A DNA stretch of 55,741 bases from Bifidobacterium aesculapii (GCF_001417815.1 NZ_BCFK01000064.1:1-55741), one strand, 5' to 3'. Shown: positions 33,848 to 43,102, numbered from the stretch's first letter. Notes: generated from the letters alone by a model not told the origin. Numbers and translations are program-made.

Positions 33848-35224
33848 TCACCCCTCCAGCGCCCACTTCCACGCCGGTATGACGCGTAAGGTCCCGGCTC
33901 CGGTGCTGATGCTCTCCTCATCGTGCAATGTCAGAATCACGCCCGAGTCAAGCCCTGTTCGCTGCATGACCGCGGTCAGTGACCCGATTTCCCGCTTGCG
34001 GGTCTTATCCGCCGTCATCTGCGCCGTCACCTGATACAGCGCGTACGGTTCGGCCGCCAACGCGTCCCCGACGAGGAAATCGACCTTCTCCTGCCTTGCG
34101 CCGGGCATGGTGTATGACGTCACCGCTTCCGTGCGTCGCCCGGCCGTGCGTCGTCGCAGTTCGCAGAACACGGCTGTTTCCAGTCGTTTGCCGAGATCCT
34201 GCTGGTTCGCGCGGGACACGGCATAGGCCATGCCCTGATCGACCGCATACACTTTTGGCACGCCGGTGCTGTTCGGCTTGAGCGAGGTGGTGTATTCGGG
34301 CAGTTCGTGGATCAGATACGCCTGCCTGAACAGTTCCAGCAGTGTGTTGACCTTATCCCAGTACACTTTCCAGCCGTTGGCTTTCAGTGCCGCGACCAGC
34401 GAGTTCACGGACAGTTCGCACGCGGTGTTGCGCAGCAGGTAGAGCGCGGTTTGCGTCGCCATCGCGATGTTCTCGCGCCCGAACCGTTCCGCGACGTCGC
34501 GTGCGACCACGTCACGCATGTAGCCTTGCAGCATTTCGATGCGGTCGGGGGCGTCAAGCCGTTGTACTCCGGGGAACCCGCCGGTGACCAGATACCGTTC
34601 GTATGCGCCTTCGAAATCGGTGGTCTCCTGTGGCGAAAACACGGGAGCATCGGACGCGCCGGCCGGATCCGGTACGGCGAGACCGTGGAACTCGCAGTAT
34701 TCACGGAACGACAACGGCGCCATCTCGTGCGGATGCGAACGGCCGCGGAAGCTCGTGGCGATTTCGTCGCTGGATAGTTTCGACGACGATCCGGTGATGA
34801 CGAGCGTCACACGCTCATGCTCAGCGATGCGCTGGCAGAATCCCTGCCAGTTCGTGCATTCCTGCACTTCGTCAAGGAACAGGTAGGCGCCGTCGCGTCG
34901 GGCTTCGGGATACTGCCGCCAGTATTCGTTGACGATGTCGTCCAACACGGTGTCCGGCATCGGCTGGAGGCGATCGTCGGCGAAGTTGAAGTAGAGGATG
35001 CGGTCGCGTGGCACGCCCGCGTCGAGCAGGTCGCGGATCATCTGGAACAGGTAGAACGTCTTGCCGCAACGGCGGATGCCGGTGATGATGTGCACGATGT
35101 TGAACGCGGCGGGCTCGCCCAGCCTGCGGATGACCTCATCCCGTCGCAGCGGCCGGGGGAAGTCGAAGCTCATGGCCTCCCGTACCAGCATGGCGTACGA
35201 TTCGCGTGGATTGTCGGGAACCAT
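33848..35224 (-). CDS. AAA-type ATPase with DUF4143 domain
   Basis: A 458-residue protein of the archaeal-type AAA_14/DUF4143 family. Walker A GIRRCGKT is at 49-56 and Walker B LFLDEVQ at 115-121, followed by ITGSSSKLSS. The C-terminal DUF4143 part (about 215-458) ends in a nuclease-like fold trace (EKVDFLVGDALAAEPYALYQV) resembling PD-(D/E)XK, though the usual Glu-x-Lys appears as Gln-Val-Thr. These proteins are common, strain-variable and of unknown function, sometimes proposed to be defence- or mobile-element-related. The ATG at 35224 follows GGGAGG. It splits a two-gene GH3 locus and lies between direct repeats, so it looks inserted. Confidence 0.85.
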   Translation of the reverse strand: MVPDNPRESYAMLVREAMSFDFPRPLRRDEVIRRLGEPAAFNIVHIITGIRRCGKTFYLFQMIRDLLDAGVPRDRILYFNFADDRLQPMPDTVLDDIVNEYWRQYPEARRDGAYLFLDEVQECTNWQGFCQRIAEHERVTLVITGSSSKLSSDEIATSFRGRSHPHEMAPLSFREYCEFHGLAVPDPAGASDAPVFSPQETTDFEGAYERYLVTGGFPGVQRLDAPDRIEMLQGYMRDVVARDVAERFGRENIAMATQTALYLLRNTACELSVNSLVAALKANGWKVYWDKVNTLLELFRQAYLIHELPEYTTSLKPNSTGVPKVYAVDQGMAYAVSRANQQDLGKRLETAVFCELRRRTAGRRTEAVTSYTMPGARQEKVDFLVGDALAAEPYALYQVTAQMTADKTRKREIGSLTAVMQRTGLDSGVILTLHDEESISTGAGTLRVIPAWKWALEG

Positions 35225-35278
35225 CGGGTGCCTCCCGTCATCGATGGTCAGCGGGTTTCTACATCACCCAATAATACA

Positions 35279-35337
35279 ACTTCTCAAGAATTTTGAGAAG
35301 TTGCCACCCAAACTTCTCAAAATTCCTGAGAAGTAAC
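35279..35337 (+). repeat. 59-bp direct repeat, right copy
   Basis: Same orientation as 33619-33677. The last 32 bases are nearly identical, and the first palindrome differs (CTTCTCAAGAATTTTGAGAAG). It lies 54 bp upstream of the ATPase start, so it could also be an operator for that gene. Confidence 0.9.
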
Positions 35338-35490
35338 GATTTCTGCGCGAGGCCGGCGCTCGGCCGTGTCGGCGACGCCATTCATGCGGGCGAAGCGACA
35401 GGTTATGTGCGGGGGTGAACACGTCAGCCACGAACCTGCTTGAATCGAAGACAACAGCGAACCGTGCAACGGCGTACAGGAGATAGTGAT

Positions 35491-38022
35491 ATGGAACTCG
35501 AAGAGCTCTCGGTGACCGAGAAGGCGGCGATGCTTTCCGGCGGATCCGAATGGGATTCACGCGGCAACGACCGCGCCGCCATACCCAGTTTCGTGATGAG
35601 CGACGGCCCCCACGGCGTGCGTCGCCAGCTCGGCGAAGGCGACCACCTCGGCCTCGGCGCCTCGAAGCCCGCCACCTGCTTCCCGACGGCCGGCACGGTC
35701 GCCGGCTCGTGGGACCCGGCCCTCGCCGAGGAGATGGGCGAGGCCCTCGGCCGCGAAGCGCACGACCTCGACGTGAACGTGCTGCTCGGCCCCGGCCTCA
35801 ACATCAAACGCAATCCGCTGTGCGGCCGCAACTTTGAGTATTATTCCGAAGATCCGATCGTCGCCGGGCGCATGGCCGCCGGCCTCATCCGCGGCATCCA
35901 GTCGAACGGCGTCTCCGCCTGCCCGAAGCATTTCGCCGTCAACAGCCAGGAGCTGCGCCGCCAGGCCTCCAACTCCGTCATCGACGAACGCACGATGCGC
36001 GAGATCTACCTGACCGGTTTCGAGATCGCCGTGCGCGAGGCCGCGCCGATGACCATCATGACCTCCTACAACGAGATCAACGGCGTGTACGCGCACGAGA
36101 ACAAGCATCTTCTGCAGGACATCCTGCGCGACGAGTGGGGTTTCGACGGCATGGTCGTCTCCGATTGGGGAGGCTCCAACTCCGCCGTCGCAGCCGTCAA
36201 GGCGGGCGGCTCGCTCGAAATGCCGAGCCCCGGCCTCACCTCCGTGCGCGAGCTCGAGGGTGCGGTCGCCGCCGGCACGCTCTCCGAGGCGGACCTCGAC
36301 GCCCGCGCACGCGAAGTCGCGAAGATCGCGCGCGCCACGCGTTTCGACGGCGTCGGCCGCGACGACCTACTCAAGGACGACATCGCCGCCGCGCACCATG
36401 AGGTCGCGCGTCGCGTCGCCGAAGGATCGATGGTCCTGCTCAAGAACACGTCCGCCGCCGCCCCCGTAGCCGAAACAGCCGCCCCCGTCCTCCCGCTCAA
36501 GCCGGGCACGCGCGTCGCCGTCATCGGCGACATGGCGAAAACGCCGCGCTTCCAAGGCTCCGGCTCGTCGAAGGTGAACGCCACGCGCGAAGAGAACATC
36601 CTCGACGCGTTCAAGGCGCAGGAATCCGCCGCAACCGTCTCCGGCACGGACTCACCGTCCGTCACCGTCACCGGCTACGCGGCCGGCTACGACCGTCAGG
36701 GCGCCGCGAGGCCGGACCTCGTGCGTGAGGCCGTCGCGCTCGTCTCCCGCGACGACGTGGATGTCGCCGTCGCCGTCGTCGGCCTCGACGAACGCAGCGA
36801 ATCCGAAGGCCTCGACCGTTCCACGATGGCGATCCCGCAGGTGCAGAACGATCTGGTCACCGCGCTCGCCGCCACCGGCAAGCCGGTTGTCGTCGTGCTC
36901 GTCGCCGGATCCCCGGTCGAACTGCCGTGGCATGACAGCGTCGCCGCGATACTGTACGTCGGCCTGTCCGGCCAGGCGGGCGCGTCCGCGACCGTGCGCG
37001 CGCTCACCGGCCGCGTCAATCCGTCCGGCCATCTCGCGGAAACGTGGCCGCTGCGCTACGACGACTGCCCGTCCGCCGGCTGGTATCCGGCCGTCGGCCG
37101 CGACGCGATCTACCGCGAGGGCCCGTTCGTCGGCTACCGCTATTACGAGACCGCGGGCGTGCCGGTCCGCTTCCCGTTCGGCTACGGACTGTCCTACTCC
37201 GCGTTCACGTACGCGGGTCTCACCGCCGACGAGACCGGCGTCACCGTGACCGTCACGAACGACTCCGACGTGCCCGGTGCGACCGTCGTCCAGCTGTACG
37301 TGAGCGGCCCGTCGCGCACGCAGCAAAGCGACGGCGACGCGCGCGGCGTGCTGCGCCCCGCGCGCGAGCTCAAGGGATTCGCGAAGGTCACGCTCGCCGC
37401 GCACGAGACGCGCGACGTGCGCATCGATTTCGACCGCTACACGTTCCGCCATTTCGACGCGGCCGCGCACGGCGGCGCCGGCGCGTGGCGCGTCGAATCG
37501 GGCGTGTGGACGCTGCACGTCGGCACGGACGCCGAAACGTTGCCGCTGAGCGTTCCGTTCGCCGTCGCCGGCGACGTGGACGCGGCTCCCGCCGACCCGT
37601 CGCTCGGCGCGTACCTCACCGGCGACGTCAAGCACGTGACCGACGCCGAAATGACCGCGCTGTTCGGGCATGAGGTGATCGCGCCCGGCAAGCCCGCCGT
37701 GTTCGGCGTCAACGATCCGATCTCCTCGTGGTCGGGGTCGCGCGGATTCGTCGCGCGCACCGTCGCGAACACGTTGAGGAAACGCGAGGCGGACGTGCGT
37801 GAGAAGACGGGCGCCCCCGACCTCAACACGCTGTTCATCCTCAACATGCCGCCGCGCGCGATGAGCAAGATGACGCAGGGCATGGTCGATTCCGCGATGG
37901 TCGACGCGATCGTGAAGATCGGCAACGGGCGCACGTTCCGTGGCCTCGGATCGCTGATCTCCGCCTACTTCCGCAACCAATCCGCCAACAAGCGCACCGC
38001 AAAGGAGCTGAACCATGACTGA
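35491..38022 (+). CDS. GH3 family glycosidase, soluble
   Basis: An 843-residue GH3 enzyme in the usual order: barrel domain first (MSDGPHGVRRQ, GPGLNIKRNPLCGRNFEYYSEDP, CPKHFAVNSQE, nucleophile Asp225 in MVVSDWGG), then the sandwich domain (about 305-530) and a C-terminal fibronectin III-like domain (about 575-680). A tail follows with no known domain. There is no signal peptide, so it probably acts in the cytosol on imported oligosaccharides, likely as a beta-glucosidase. The ATG at 35491 follows ACAGGAG. It overlaps the GtrA-like gene by 8 nt, implying coupling. Confidence 0.9.
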   Translation: MELEELSVTEKAAMLSGGSEWDSRGNDRAAIPSFVMSDGPHGVRRQLGEGDHLGLGASKPATCFPTAGTVAGSWDPALAEEMGEALGREAHDLDVNVLLGPGLNIKRNPLCGRNFEYYSEDPIVAGRMAAGLIRGIQSNGVSACPKHFAVNSQELRRQASNSVIDERTMREIYLTGFEIAVREAAPMTIMTSYNEINGVYAHENKHLLQDILRDEWGFDGMVVSDWGGSNSAVAAVKAGGSLEMPSPGLTSVRELEGAVAAGTLSEADLDARAREVAKIARATRFDGVGRDDLLKDDIAAAHHEVARRVAEGSMVLLKNTSAAAPVAETAAPVLPLKPGTRVAVIGDMAKTPRFQGSGSSKVNATREENILDAFKAQESAATVSGTDSPSVTVTGYAAGYDRQGAARPDLVREAVALVSRDDVDVAVAVVGLDERSESEGLDRSTMAIPQVQNDLVTALAATGKPVVVVLVAGSPVELPWHDSVAAILYVGLSGQAGASATVRALTGRVNPSGHLAETWPLRYDDCPSAGWYPAVGRDAIYREGPFVGYRYYETAGVPVRFPFGYGLSYSAFTYAGLTADETGVTVTVTNDSDVPGATVVQLYVSGPSRTQQSDGDARGVLRPARELKGFAKVTLAAHETRDVRIDFDRYTFRHFDAAAHGGAGAWRVESGVWTLHVGTDAETLPLSVPFAVAGDVDAAPADPSLGAYLTGDVKHVTDAEMTALFGHEVIAPGKPAVFGVNDPISSWSGSRGFVARTVANTLRKREADVREKTGAPDLNTLFILNMPPRAMSKMTQGMVDSAMVDAIVKIGNGRTFRGLGSLISAYFRNQSANKRTAKELNHD

Positions 38023-38650
38023 CACCGCGAACACCGAGGCCGTGAACACCGAGGCCGTGAACACCGTGCCGGGCGGCGCCGACGGCAAGGCCGATGCCGC
38101 CGCGAGCGGCAAGGGCTCCGCCGTGCCGACGGCCGCCGAGCTGGCCGCGATGGGACCTGTCCGCCGTTGGATCGCCACGCATCCGACGATCTGGGAGTTC
38201 ATCCTGTTCAACGTGCTGTCGAACATCTCCACGATCGCCCGATTCGTGTTCACGTGGATCGGCACCGCCGTGTTCGTCGGCGCTTTGGGCCTCATCGCGC
38301 CGTTCCACTTCCTGATCTTCAACTACCCGGAGTCCGGCAACGGCTTGGGCGGCTTCCTTACGTTCCTCGTGGCCGAGGTCATGGCGCAGGTCGTCAACTT
38401 CTTCGTGCAGATGAAGTGGGTGTTCAAGTCCGATTCCAGCTTCGCCGACGCCGCATGGAAGTACGCGATCCTCGCCGTGGTGATCGTCGTCGTCAACCTC
38501 GTGCTGCCCGGCTACGTGACCGCGCTGTGCCAGGGCTGGGGCATGAACGCCGGTCTGGCCGGCACGATCGCCTCCGTGGTGAACACGCTGCTCGCCGTGG
38601 TCGTCAGCTACCCGATCCTCAAGTTCTGGATCATGCCCAAAACCAAGTAG
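38015..38650 (+). CDS. GtrA-like membrane protein
   Basis: A 211-residue protein with an Ala/Thr/Glu-rich N-terminus of about 50 residues and four membrane helices. Features include FILFNVLSNISTIARFVFTW, FLTFLVAEVMAQVVNFFVQMKWVFKS and the last helix LAVVVSYPILKFW. The GtrA family is proposed to flip undecaprenyl-linked sugars or assist surface glycosylation. Its overlap with the GH3 gene suggests a shared role in sugar or cell-surface metabolism, but the link is not explained. The stop lies 2 bases from the stop of the opposing kinase gene. Confidence 0.85.
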   Translation: MTDTANTEAVNTEAVNTVPGGADGKADAAASGKGSAVPTAAELAAMGPVRRWIATHPTIWEFILFNVLSNISTIARFVFTWIGTAVFVGALGLIAPFHFLIFNYPESGNGLGGFLTFLVAEVMAQVVNFFVQMKWVFKSDSSFADAAWKYAILAVVIVVVNLVLPGYVTALCQGWGMNAGLAGTIASVVNTLLAVVVSYPILKFWIMPKTK

Positions 38651-38652
38651 GC

Positions 38653-39990
38653 CTACGGAATCAGCACGGTCAGGGTGAACCAGTGGTCCTCGGCCGTGAT
38701 CGACACATCGCCGCCGTACTGCGCGGCGATGTGTCGAATCGATTTCACGCCGAACCCGTGACCCGTCGCATTGCGCTTCGTGGTGCGCAGATTGCCCGCC
38801 GCATCCTTCTTCAGCACGGCGTCGTAGTAGTTCTCCACGCGAATCACCGTGAACGCCCCCTGCCGGTAGAGCGCGAGCCGGATAAGCCGCTGCTGCGGGT
38901 CGTCGAGCCGCGACGTCGCCTCGATCGCATTGTCCAACGCGTTGCCGAACAGCGTCGCGATGTCCATCGAGGTCATGCGCGTCTTCGCAAGCAGCGCACC
39001 GTCCGCCACCGCAGTGAACGTGATGCCGCGTTCGTGGCACGTGCGCGTCTTCGTCGTCAGAATCACGTCGAGCACCGGATTGCCGGAATGCTGCTGCGCG
39101 CTGTAGTCCGCCACCGAACGTTCCAACTGCTCGAATCCCGCCGCCGCATGCTGCGGATCGACCTCCGCGCGCAACGCGGCGATCTGATGTTTGAGGTCAT
39201 GCGCGAGCCGCCCGATCGACTCGAGATTCTGCTTCGAGGCGAGATACTCCTGATGCTGGCTCTCCAACTGCGCGTTGATCGAGGCGAGCTCCATGTTCGC
39301 CGCGAGCCGCCGCGCCTGCTCCTGTTGCGCGTACAGGATCACGAACCCGCAGAAATCGACCAGCGTACGGATGTAGAACACCTCCTGGCCGATCTTGCCC
39401 GAGAACGGCGTGTTCGTCGAAACGAAGCTCAGATTGCTCATAGCGAATGTCACGATAGTGATCGCCACCGTGCCCACCGCAAGCTGCGCGGTAACGGCTG
39501 TCGGCGCATCCGACGAGAAATTGCCGCGTTCCGCAAGCCACGCCGCGGCGAAGCACAACGCGTACGTGGCGATGAGCGCCAGCGTCGAGAACGGTTGCCG
39601 ATGCGGCAGTCCCATGCCGTACTCCAGAAACATCGTCAGCTGCCAGTGCAGCGACGCGACGAGCTCGGCGAGCACGAACGCGCGCGCCGCAAGATACAGC
39701 CCCTCGCGCTTGCCCGTGCCCGCGCCCAGCCAGATCACCGCCCACATGCAGCCGAACGCGAGCAGCATGCCGACTATCCAGAACCACAACGGCATCGCGC
39801 CCGACAGATACTGCACGGCGGTGATCGCCACGAGACCCGCCGTGGCCGCCATCGCCGTACGCTGCCACGTCACGCGACGGTACACGACCATGATGTACGT
39901 CATGCACGCGAGCCACTCGCAGATAGCGGTGAACAGGCGGGGGATGTCCGGCATCGCATTCGTGATCGACGTATCCAGAAAACCGCTCAT
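38653..39990 (-). CDS. Sensor histidine kinase, AgrC/GHKL type
   Basis: A 445-residue sensor. About six membrane helices fill residues 20-220, then a coiled coil, the H-box RLAHDLKHQI (His264 the likely phospho-acceptor), an N-box FGNALDNAIEA (350-358) and a G-box GHGFGVKSI (410-418). This is the HPK10/AgrC class, which often senses peptides or small signals through the membrane part. It starts at 39990, overlapping the regulator stop by 1 nt, so the regulator is upstream in the same transcript. Confidence 0.92.
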   Translation of the reverse strand: MSGFLDTSITNAMPDIPRLFTAICEWLACMTYIMVVYRRVTWQRTAMAATAGLVAITAVQYLSGAMPLWFWIVGMLLAFGCMWAVIWLGAGTGKREGLYLAARAFVLAELVASLHWQLTMFLEYGMGLPHRQPFSTLALIATYALCFAAAWLAERGNFSSDAPTAVTAQLAVGTVAITIVTFAMSNLSFVSTNTPFSGKIGQEVFYIRTLVDFCGFVILYAQQEQARRLAANMELASINAQLESQHQEYLASKQNLESIGRLAHDLKHQIAALRAEVDPQHAAAGFEQLERSVADYSAQQHSGNPVLDVILTTKTRTCHERGITFTAVADGALLAKTRMTSMDIATLFGNALDNAIEATSRLDDPQQRLIRLALYRQGAFTVIRVENYYDAVLKKDAAGNLRTTKRNATGHGFGVKSIRHIAAQYGGDVSITAEDHWFTLTVLIP

Positions 39991-40748
39991 CAGGCGCCGC
40001 CCGCCAGCCCGGCGTACTGCGCCAACGCGCCCATGAACGCCTTCTTGCGCGGCCGGCTCACGCGCAGCCGCTCGCCGTTCGACATCACGCAGTCCTGGTC
40101 CTCCATGCCGGTCACATGCCGCAGATTCACCAGATAACAGGAGTTCGAGCGGAAGAAATCATGCTCCGCAAGCCGTTCCTCGAACGATTTGAGCGTGCCC
40201 GTCACCGACAGTTTGCCGCTCAGCGTGTGGATGATGATCGTGTGGCGGATCGACTCGACATACAGCACGTCGGCGAGCTCCAGACGTTGAGGCGAACCGC
40301 CCGCGTCGATGAGGATGGACTTGTCGCCGCGCCGCCTCACCATGTCGATCGAGCGTTTCATCTCCTGCTTGAACGCGAACCACGGCAGCGGTTTGAGCAG
40401 ATACGAGAGCGCACCCACCTCGTAGCCTTTGATCGCATATTGCGGTGCCGCGGTGATGAACACGATGACCACTGAGTCGTCGCGCTCGCGGATGCGCCGT
40501 GCCGCCTCCATGCCGTCCATGCCGGCCATTTCGATGTCCAGCAGGAGGATGTCGTACACCGGCATGTACTTCTCGACGATCTTCGCGCCGTCGTCGAACA
40601 CGGAGACGGTGAACCGCACGCCGCCGCCGGGGCCGCCCGCACCTGGGTTCTCGCTTTCGCTCTCGCTTTGATACCGATTGAGATAGTCCAGCACCTTCTG
40701 GCATGCGGAGGCGTCGTCCTCGACCACCCCGACCCGGATGTCACGCAT
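39990..40748 (-). CDS. LytTR-family response regulator
   Basis: A 252-residue regulator. The receiver domain has acidic residues Glu10-Asp11-Asp12, phospho-site Asp71 in LLLDIEMAGMDG, and LLKPL. An odd Ser/Glu/Gly-rich insert lies at 28-43. The C-terminal LytTR DNA-binding domain spans about 145-245 (ILIDAGGSPQRLELADVLYVES, then FFRSNSCYLVNLRHV). It pairs with the kinase downstream. Two 20-bp direct repeats about 95-145 bp upstream (40842-40893) look like LytTR-type sites and suggest autoregulation. Targets may include the neighbouring GH3 genes, but this is unproven. Confidence 0.93.
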   Translation of the reverse strand: MRDIRVGVVEDDASACQKVLDYLNRYQSESESENPGAGGPGGGVRFTVSVFDDGAKIVEKYMPVYDILLLDIEMAGMDGMEAARRIRERDDSVVIVFITAAPQYAIKGYEVGALSYLLKPLPWFAFKQEMKRSIDMVRRRGDKSILIDAGGSPQRLELADVLYVESIRHTIIIHTLSGKLSVTGTLKSFEERLAEHDFFRSNSCYLVNLRHVTGMEDQDCVMSNGERLRVSRPRKKAFMGALAQYAGLAGGA

Positions 40749-41160
40749 GTGAACCTCCCTTGCGCATCATTCGCATCCCTACGGTTCGATTGTATCCGTG
40801 GGGGTGAGGGGCCGCGGCGGAACAGTGCTTAAGGAGCCGTATGTGCAAAATGACGCAGTTCAAAATGGCGTTTTGTGCAAAATGACGCAGTTCGGGGGAG
40901 TGTGATCGGTTGTGGGCGAGTGTTGCTGGCGAGTGTTGCGGGCGAGACTGGAAACGGATTGGCGTCATATGGTGAGTTCGGGGTCACGCTGGGGTCACGC
41001 CGTGACTCCGGTACCGTGCGGCGAGTCCGGCGTCTCATTTCCGGATTGCGGCTGCCGGGCGGTGGTGTTATGCATCCGGAGCCCGGGCCCGTACAATGGG
41101 TGTGGGATGGACGCGCCGGCAACGCGCAACGGCGCGGGCGATGGCAAGGGGGACTGAAGC
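40749..41160. promoter_or_regulatory. Divergent region with direct repeats upstream of the LytTR regulator
   Basis: A 412-bp gap. Two identical 20-bp direct repeats (TGTGCAAAATGACGCAGTTC) lie at 40842-40861 and 40874-40893, 32 bp apart centre to centre (three helical turns). Further right, GGCGAGTGTTGC occurs twice at about 40916-40940. I see no gene in this stretch. Confidence 0.7.
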
Positions 41161-41814
41161 ATGGGACTGTTTTCACGTGATGGGCGGGACCGCAACCACG
41201 ACGGCTACGTTTCTCCGTTCGACGCCGATGAGACGCAAGCGTATGTCGATCCCTCGCGGTCGCTGGATCAGGAAAGCCCGACGCAGGAACGTGCGCGGCA
41301 ATCCGCACCGGACCCCTCGATGCGCGTCAATCGGCCGCAGTCCGGTCAAACGCGTTCCGGCCGAACCGCGCAGACCAAGCAACCGGCGGACACATCGCAG
41401 TCGCAATCACAATCGCAGTACGGGCAGCACACCGAACGACGCCGCAACCCCGCCGCGGCCACAGCGCTCCTGTTGGCGATCGTGGGTGTGGCGTACCCCG
41501 CAATCGCGCCCGTCGGGTCGGTCGACCCGCGTTGGATTCCCTCCATCTCCTTCGTTACGGCGCTGTTTGCGCTGCTTGCCATCGTGAGCTATGCGCGCAA
41601 TCGCAGGAACGGCGGCCTGGTCCGTGCGATCATCGCGCTGCTGTGCGCGGGCGGACTGATGAGCGGGACGATCGAAACCGGGCACGTGTCGGTCGTCGTC
41701 CACAACCCGCTCGACGGCACGAGCATCTCCGCTTCTAGCCTTCCCGGCAGTAGCGCGCCCGACGTGAAGACGCTCGATAGGACGGTGAAGGTCGAGACGC
41801 AACCGGTTGTCTGA
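41161..41814 (+). CDS. Small membrane protein with disordered N-terminus
   Basis: A 217-residue protein that I cannot assign to a family. Residues 1-95 are hydrophilic, Gln/Ser/Arg/Thr-rich and probably cytosolic. Three hydrophobic segments follow (ALLLAIVGVAYPAIAPVG, ISFVTALFALLAIVSYA and IIALLCAGGLMSG). The last 40 residues (HVSVVVHNPLDGTSIS) are hydrophilic. The ATG at 41161 has AAGGGGG upstream. The glycosyltransferase follows 149 bp later. Confidence 0.75.
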   Translation: MGLFSRDGRDRNHDGYVSPFDADETQAYVDPSRSLDQESPTQERARQSAPDPSMRVNRPQSGQTRSGRTAQTKQPADTSQSQSQSQYGQHTERRRNPAAATALLLAIVGVAYPAIAPVGSVDPRWIPSISFVTALFALLAIVSYARNRRNGGLVRAIIALLCAGGLMSGTIETGHVSVVVHNPLDGTSISASSLPGSSAPDVKTLDRTVKVETQPVV

Positions 41815-41962
41815 TTCGGCTGACCGGCTGGGGTGCCGGTCCGTTCGGTATGGTCCTTGATCCTTGGCGGCGGCGATGCTTCCACGGTTTTCGATGTGCG
41901 GATCGTCCGTGCGGCTGCCTGATGTCACCGTTCGTTCGCCTGAGGGCGTTACGCTGGTGCGC

Positions 41963-43072
41963 ATGGAACAAGAGCCGTTGGTCAGCATCGTCATTCCCGT
42001 GTACAAGGTCGGGAGGTTCCTCGACGCCTGCGTGGAAAGCGTGGTGGCGCAGACGTACCGGAACCTCGAGATCCTGCTCGTCGACGACGGCTCGCCGGAC
42101 GAATGCCCGACCATGTGCGACGCGTGGGCGGCGCGCGACCCGCGCGTGAGCGTCATCCACAAGACGAACGGCGGACTGTCCGACGCGCGCAACGCCGGCA
42201 TCGCGCACGCCACCGGCGACTACATCTATTTCGCCGATTCGGACGACACCGTCGCGCCGAACCTCGTGGAGGACTGCCTCAAGGCGATGCGCGAGTACGA
42301 CGCCGACCTCGTGATGTTCAAGTTCGACACGATCTCCGAATCCGGCAGGACGCTGCTGTCCGACTACCGGCACAACGATTTCGACCAGGTGCAGGTGCTC
42401 GAACCGGTCGAAGCCGTCAAAATGCAGGTCAAGGCGGAGATCGACGGCTACTTCTGGTCGTTCTTCGCACCCGCGTCCACGTATCAGGGCACCGGGTTCT
42501 CGTTCCCCGTGGGGCGCAAGATCGAGGATCTGTCGCGTATCTGCAATGTGATCGGCGAGGCCACGCGTGTGGTGCGCATTCCGGAAGTGCTGTACCACTA
42601 CCGGATGCGCGAGGGGTCGATCACGGCGTCGCTCGATCCGAAACTCATGCGCGACTGGATGCGCGCCGCCGACGACCGTGAGGAGTACATCGACGCGCGG
42701 TTCCCCGAACTGAAACGGTTCATGAAGCTGCAGCAGCTCTCCTTCTTCGCGAATCTTGATTACGAGACGATGCGGCAGTCGCTGATCGCCGGGCTCAAGA
42801 TCGACCCCGAGGACGCGGACGCGCTGCGCCGCCGCATCGACGGACTGCGCAGCGATGTGGAACAGGACGGCGAGGAGAGCATCCCGGACGCGTTGCGTGA
42901 GCTGCTGGGTCTGCTGCGTCTGACCATGGCGAAGGGTGCGCCGAAGAGGGAGGATGACAAACCCACGTTGTCCGAGTTGTTCCGTGACATGCGTGAGGAT
43001 TGGCGCCAGCTGCGCATCCAGTGGGCCGATGCAGCGCCCGACGCCTCGGGCGGGCGCCGCGAGCGCGCGTGA
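41963..43072 (+). CDS. GT2-family glycosyltransferase
   Basis: A 369-residue glycosyltransferase with the GT-A fold of family 2: PLVSIVIPVYKVGRFLDACVESV, EILLVDDGSPDE, GGLSDARNAGI and the metal-binding DxD region YFADSDD. The second half is acidic and helical, with no membrane segments. It transfers a sugar, probably onto a surface polysaccharide or lipid. ATG 41963 is the best start from homology. The open frame extends 33 codons upstream with no strong ribosome-binding site anywhere, so the start is uncertain. Confidence 0.85.
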   Translation: MEQEPLVSIVIPVYKVGRFLDACVESVVAQTYRNLEILLVDDGSPDECPTMCDAWAARDPRVSVIHKTNGGLSDARNAGIAHATGDYIYFADSDDTVAPNLVEDCLKAMREYDADLVMFKFDTISESGRTLLSDYRHNDFDQVQVLEPVEAVKMQVKAEIDGYFWSFFAPASTYQGTGFSFPVGRKIEDLSRICNVIGEATRVVRIPEVLYHYRMREGSITASLDPKLMRDWMRAADDREEYIDARFPELKRFMKLQQLSFFANLDYETMRQSLIAGLKIDPEDADALRRRIDGLRSDVEQDGEESIPDALRELLGLLRLTMAKGAPKREDDKPTLSELFRDMREDWRQLRIQWADAAPDASGGRRERA

Positions 43073-43102
43073 GGCGCTTGGTGGTGCAGCGAAACGCCCA
43101 TG

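Noticed and set aside
33610..33921. A 103-codon leftward gene in the gap before the DUF4143 ATPase
   Set aside because: It runs through the direct repeat and into the 3' end of the ATPase gene in another frame, with no ribosome-binding site.
33848..35224. Transposase or insertion sequence between the 59-bp direct repeats
   Set aside because: The encoded protein is an AAA/DUF4143 ATPase with no transposase motif, and the ends are direct, not inverted, repeats.
41164..41180. A fifth parS-like site
   Set aside because: Only TTTCACGTGA of the core is kept; the outer bases differ at about four positions, and it is the start of another coding sequence.
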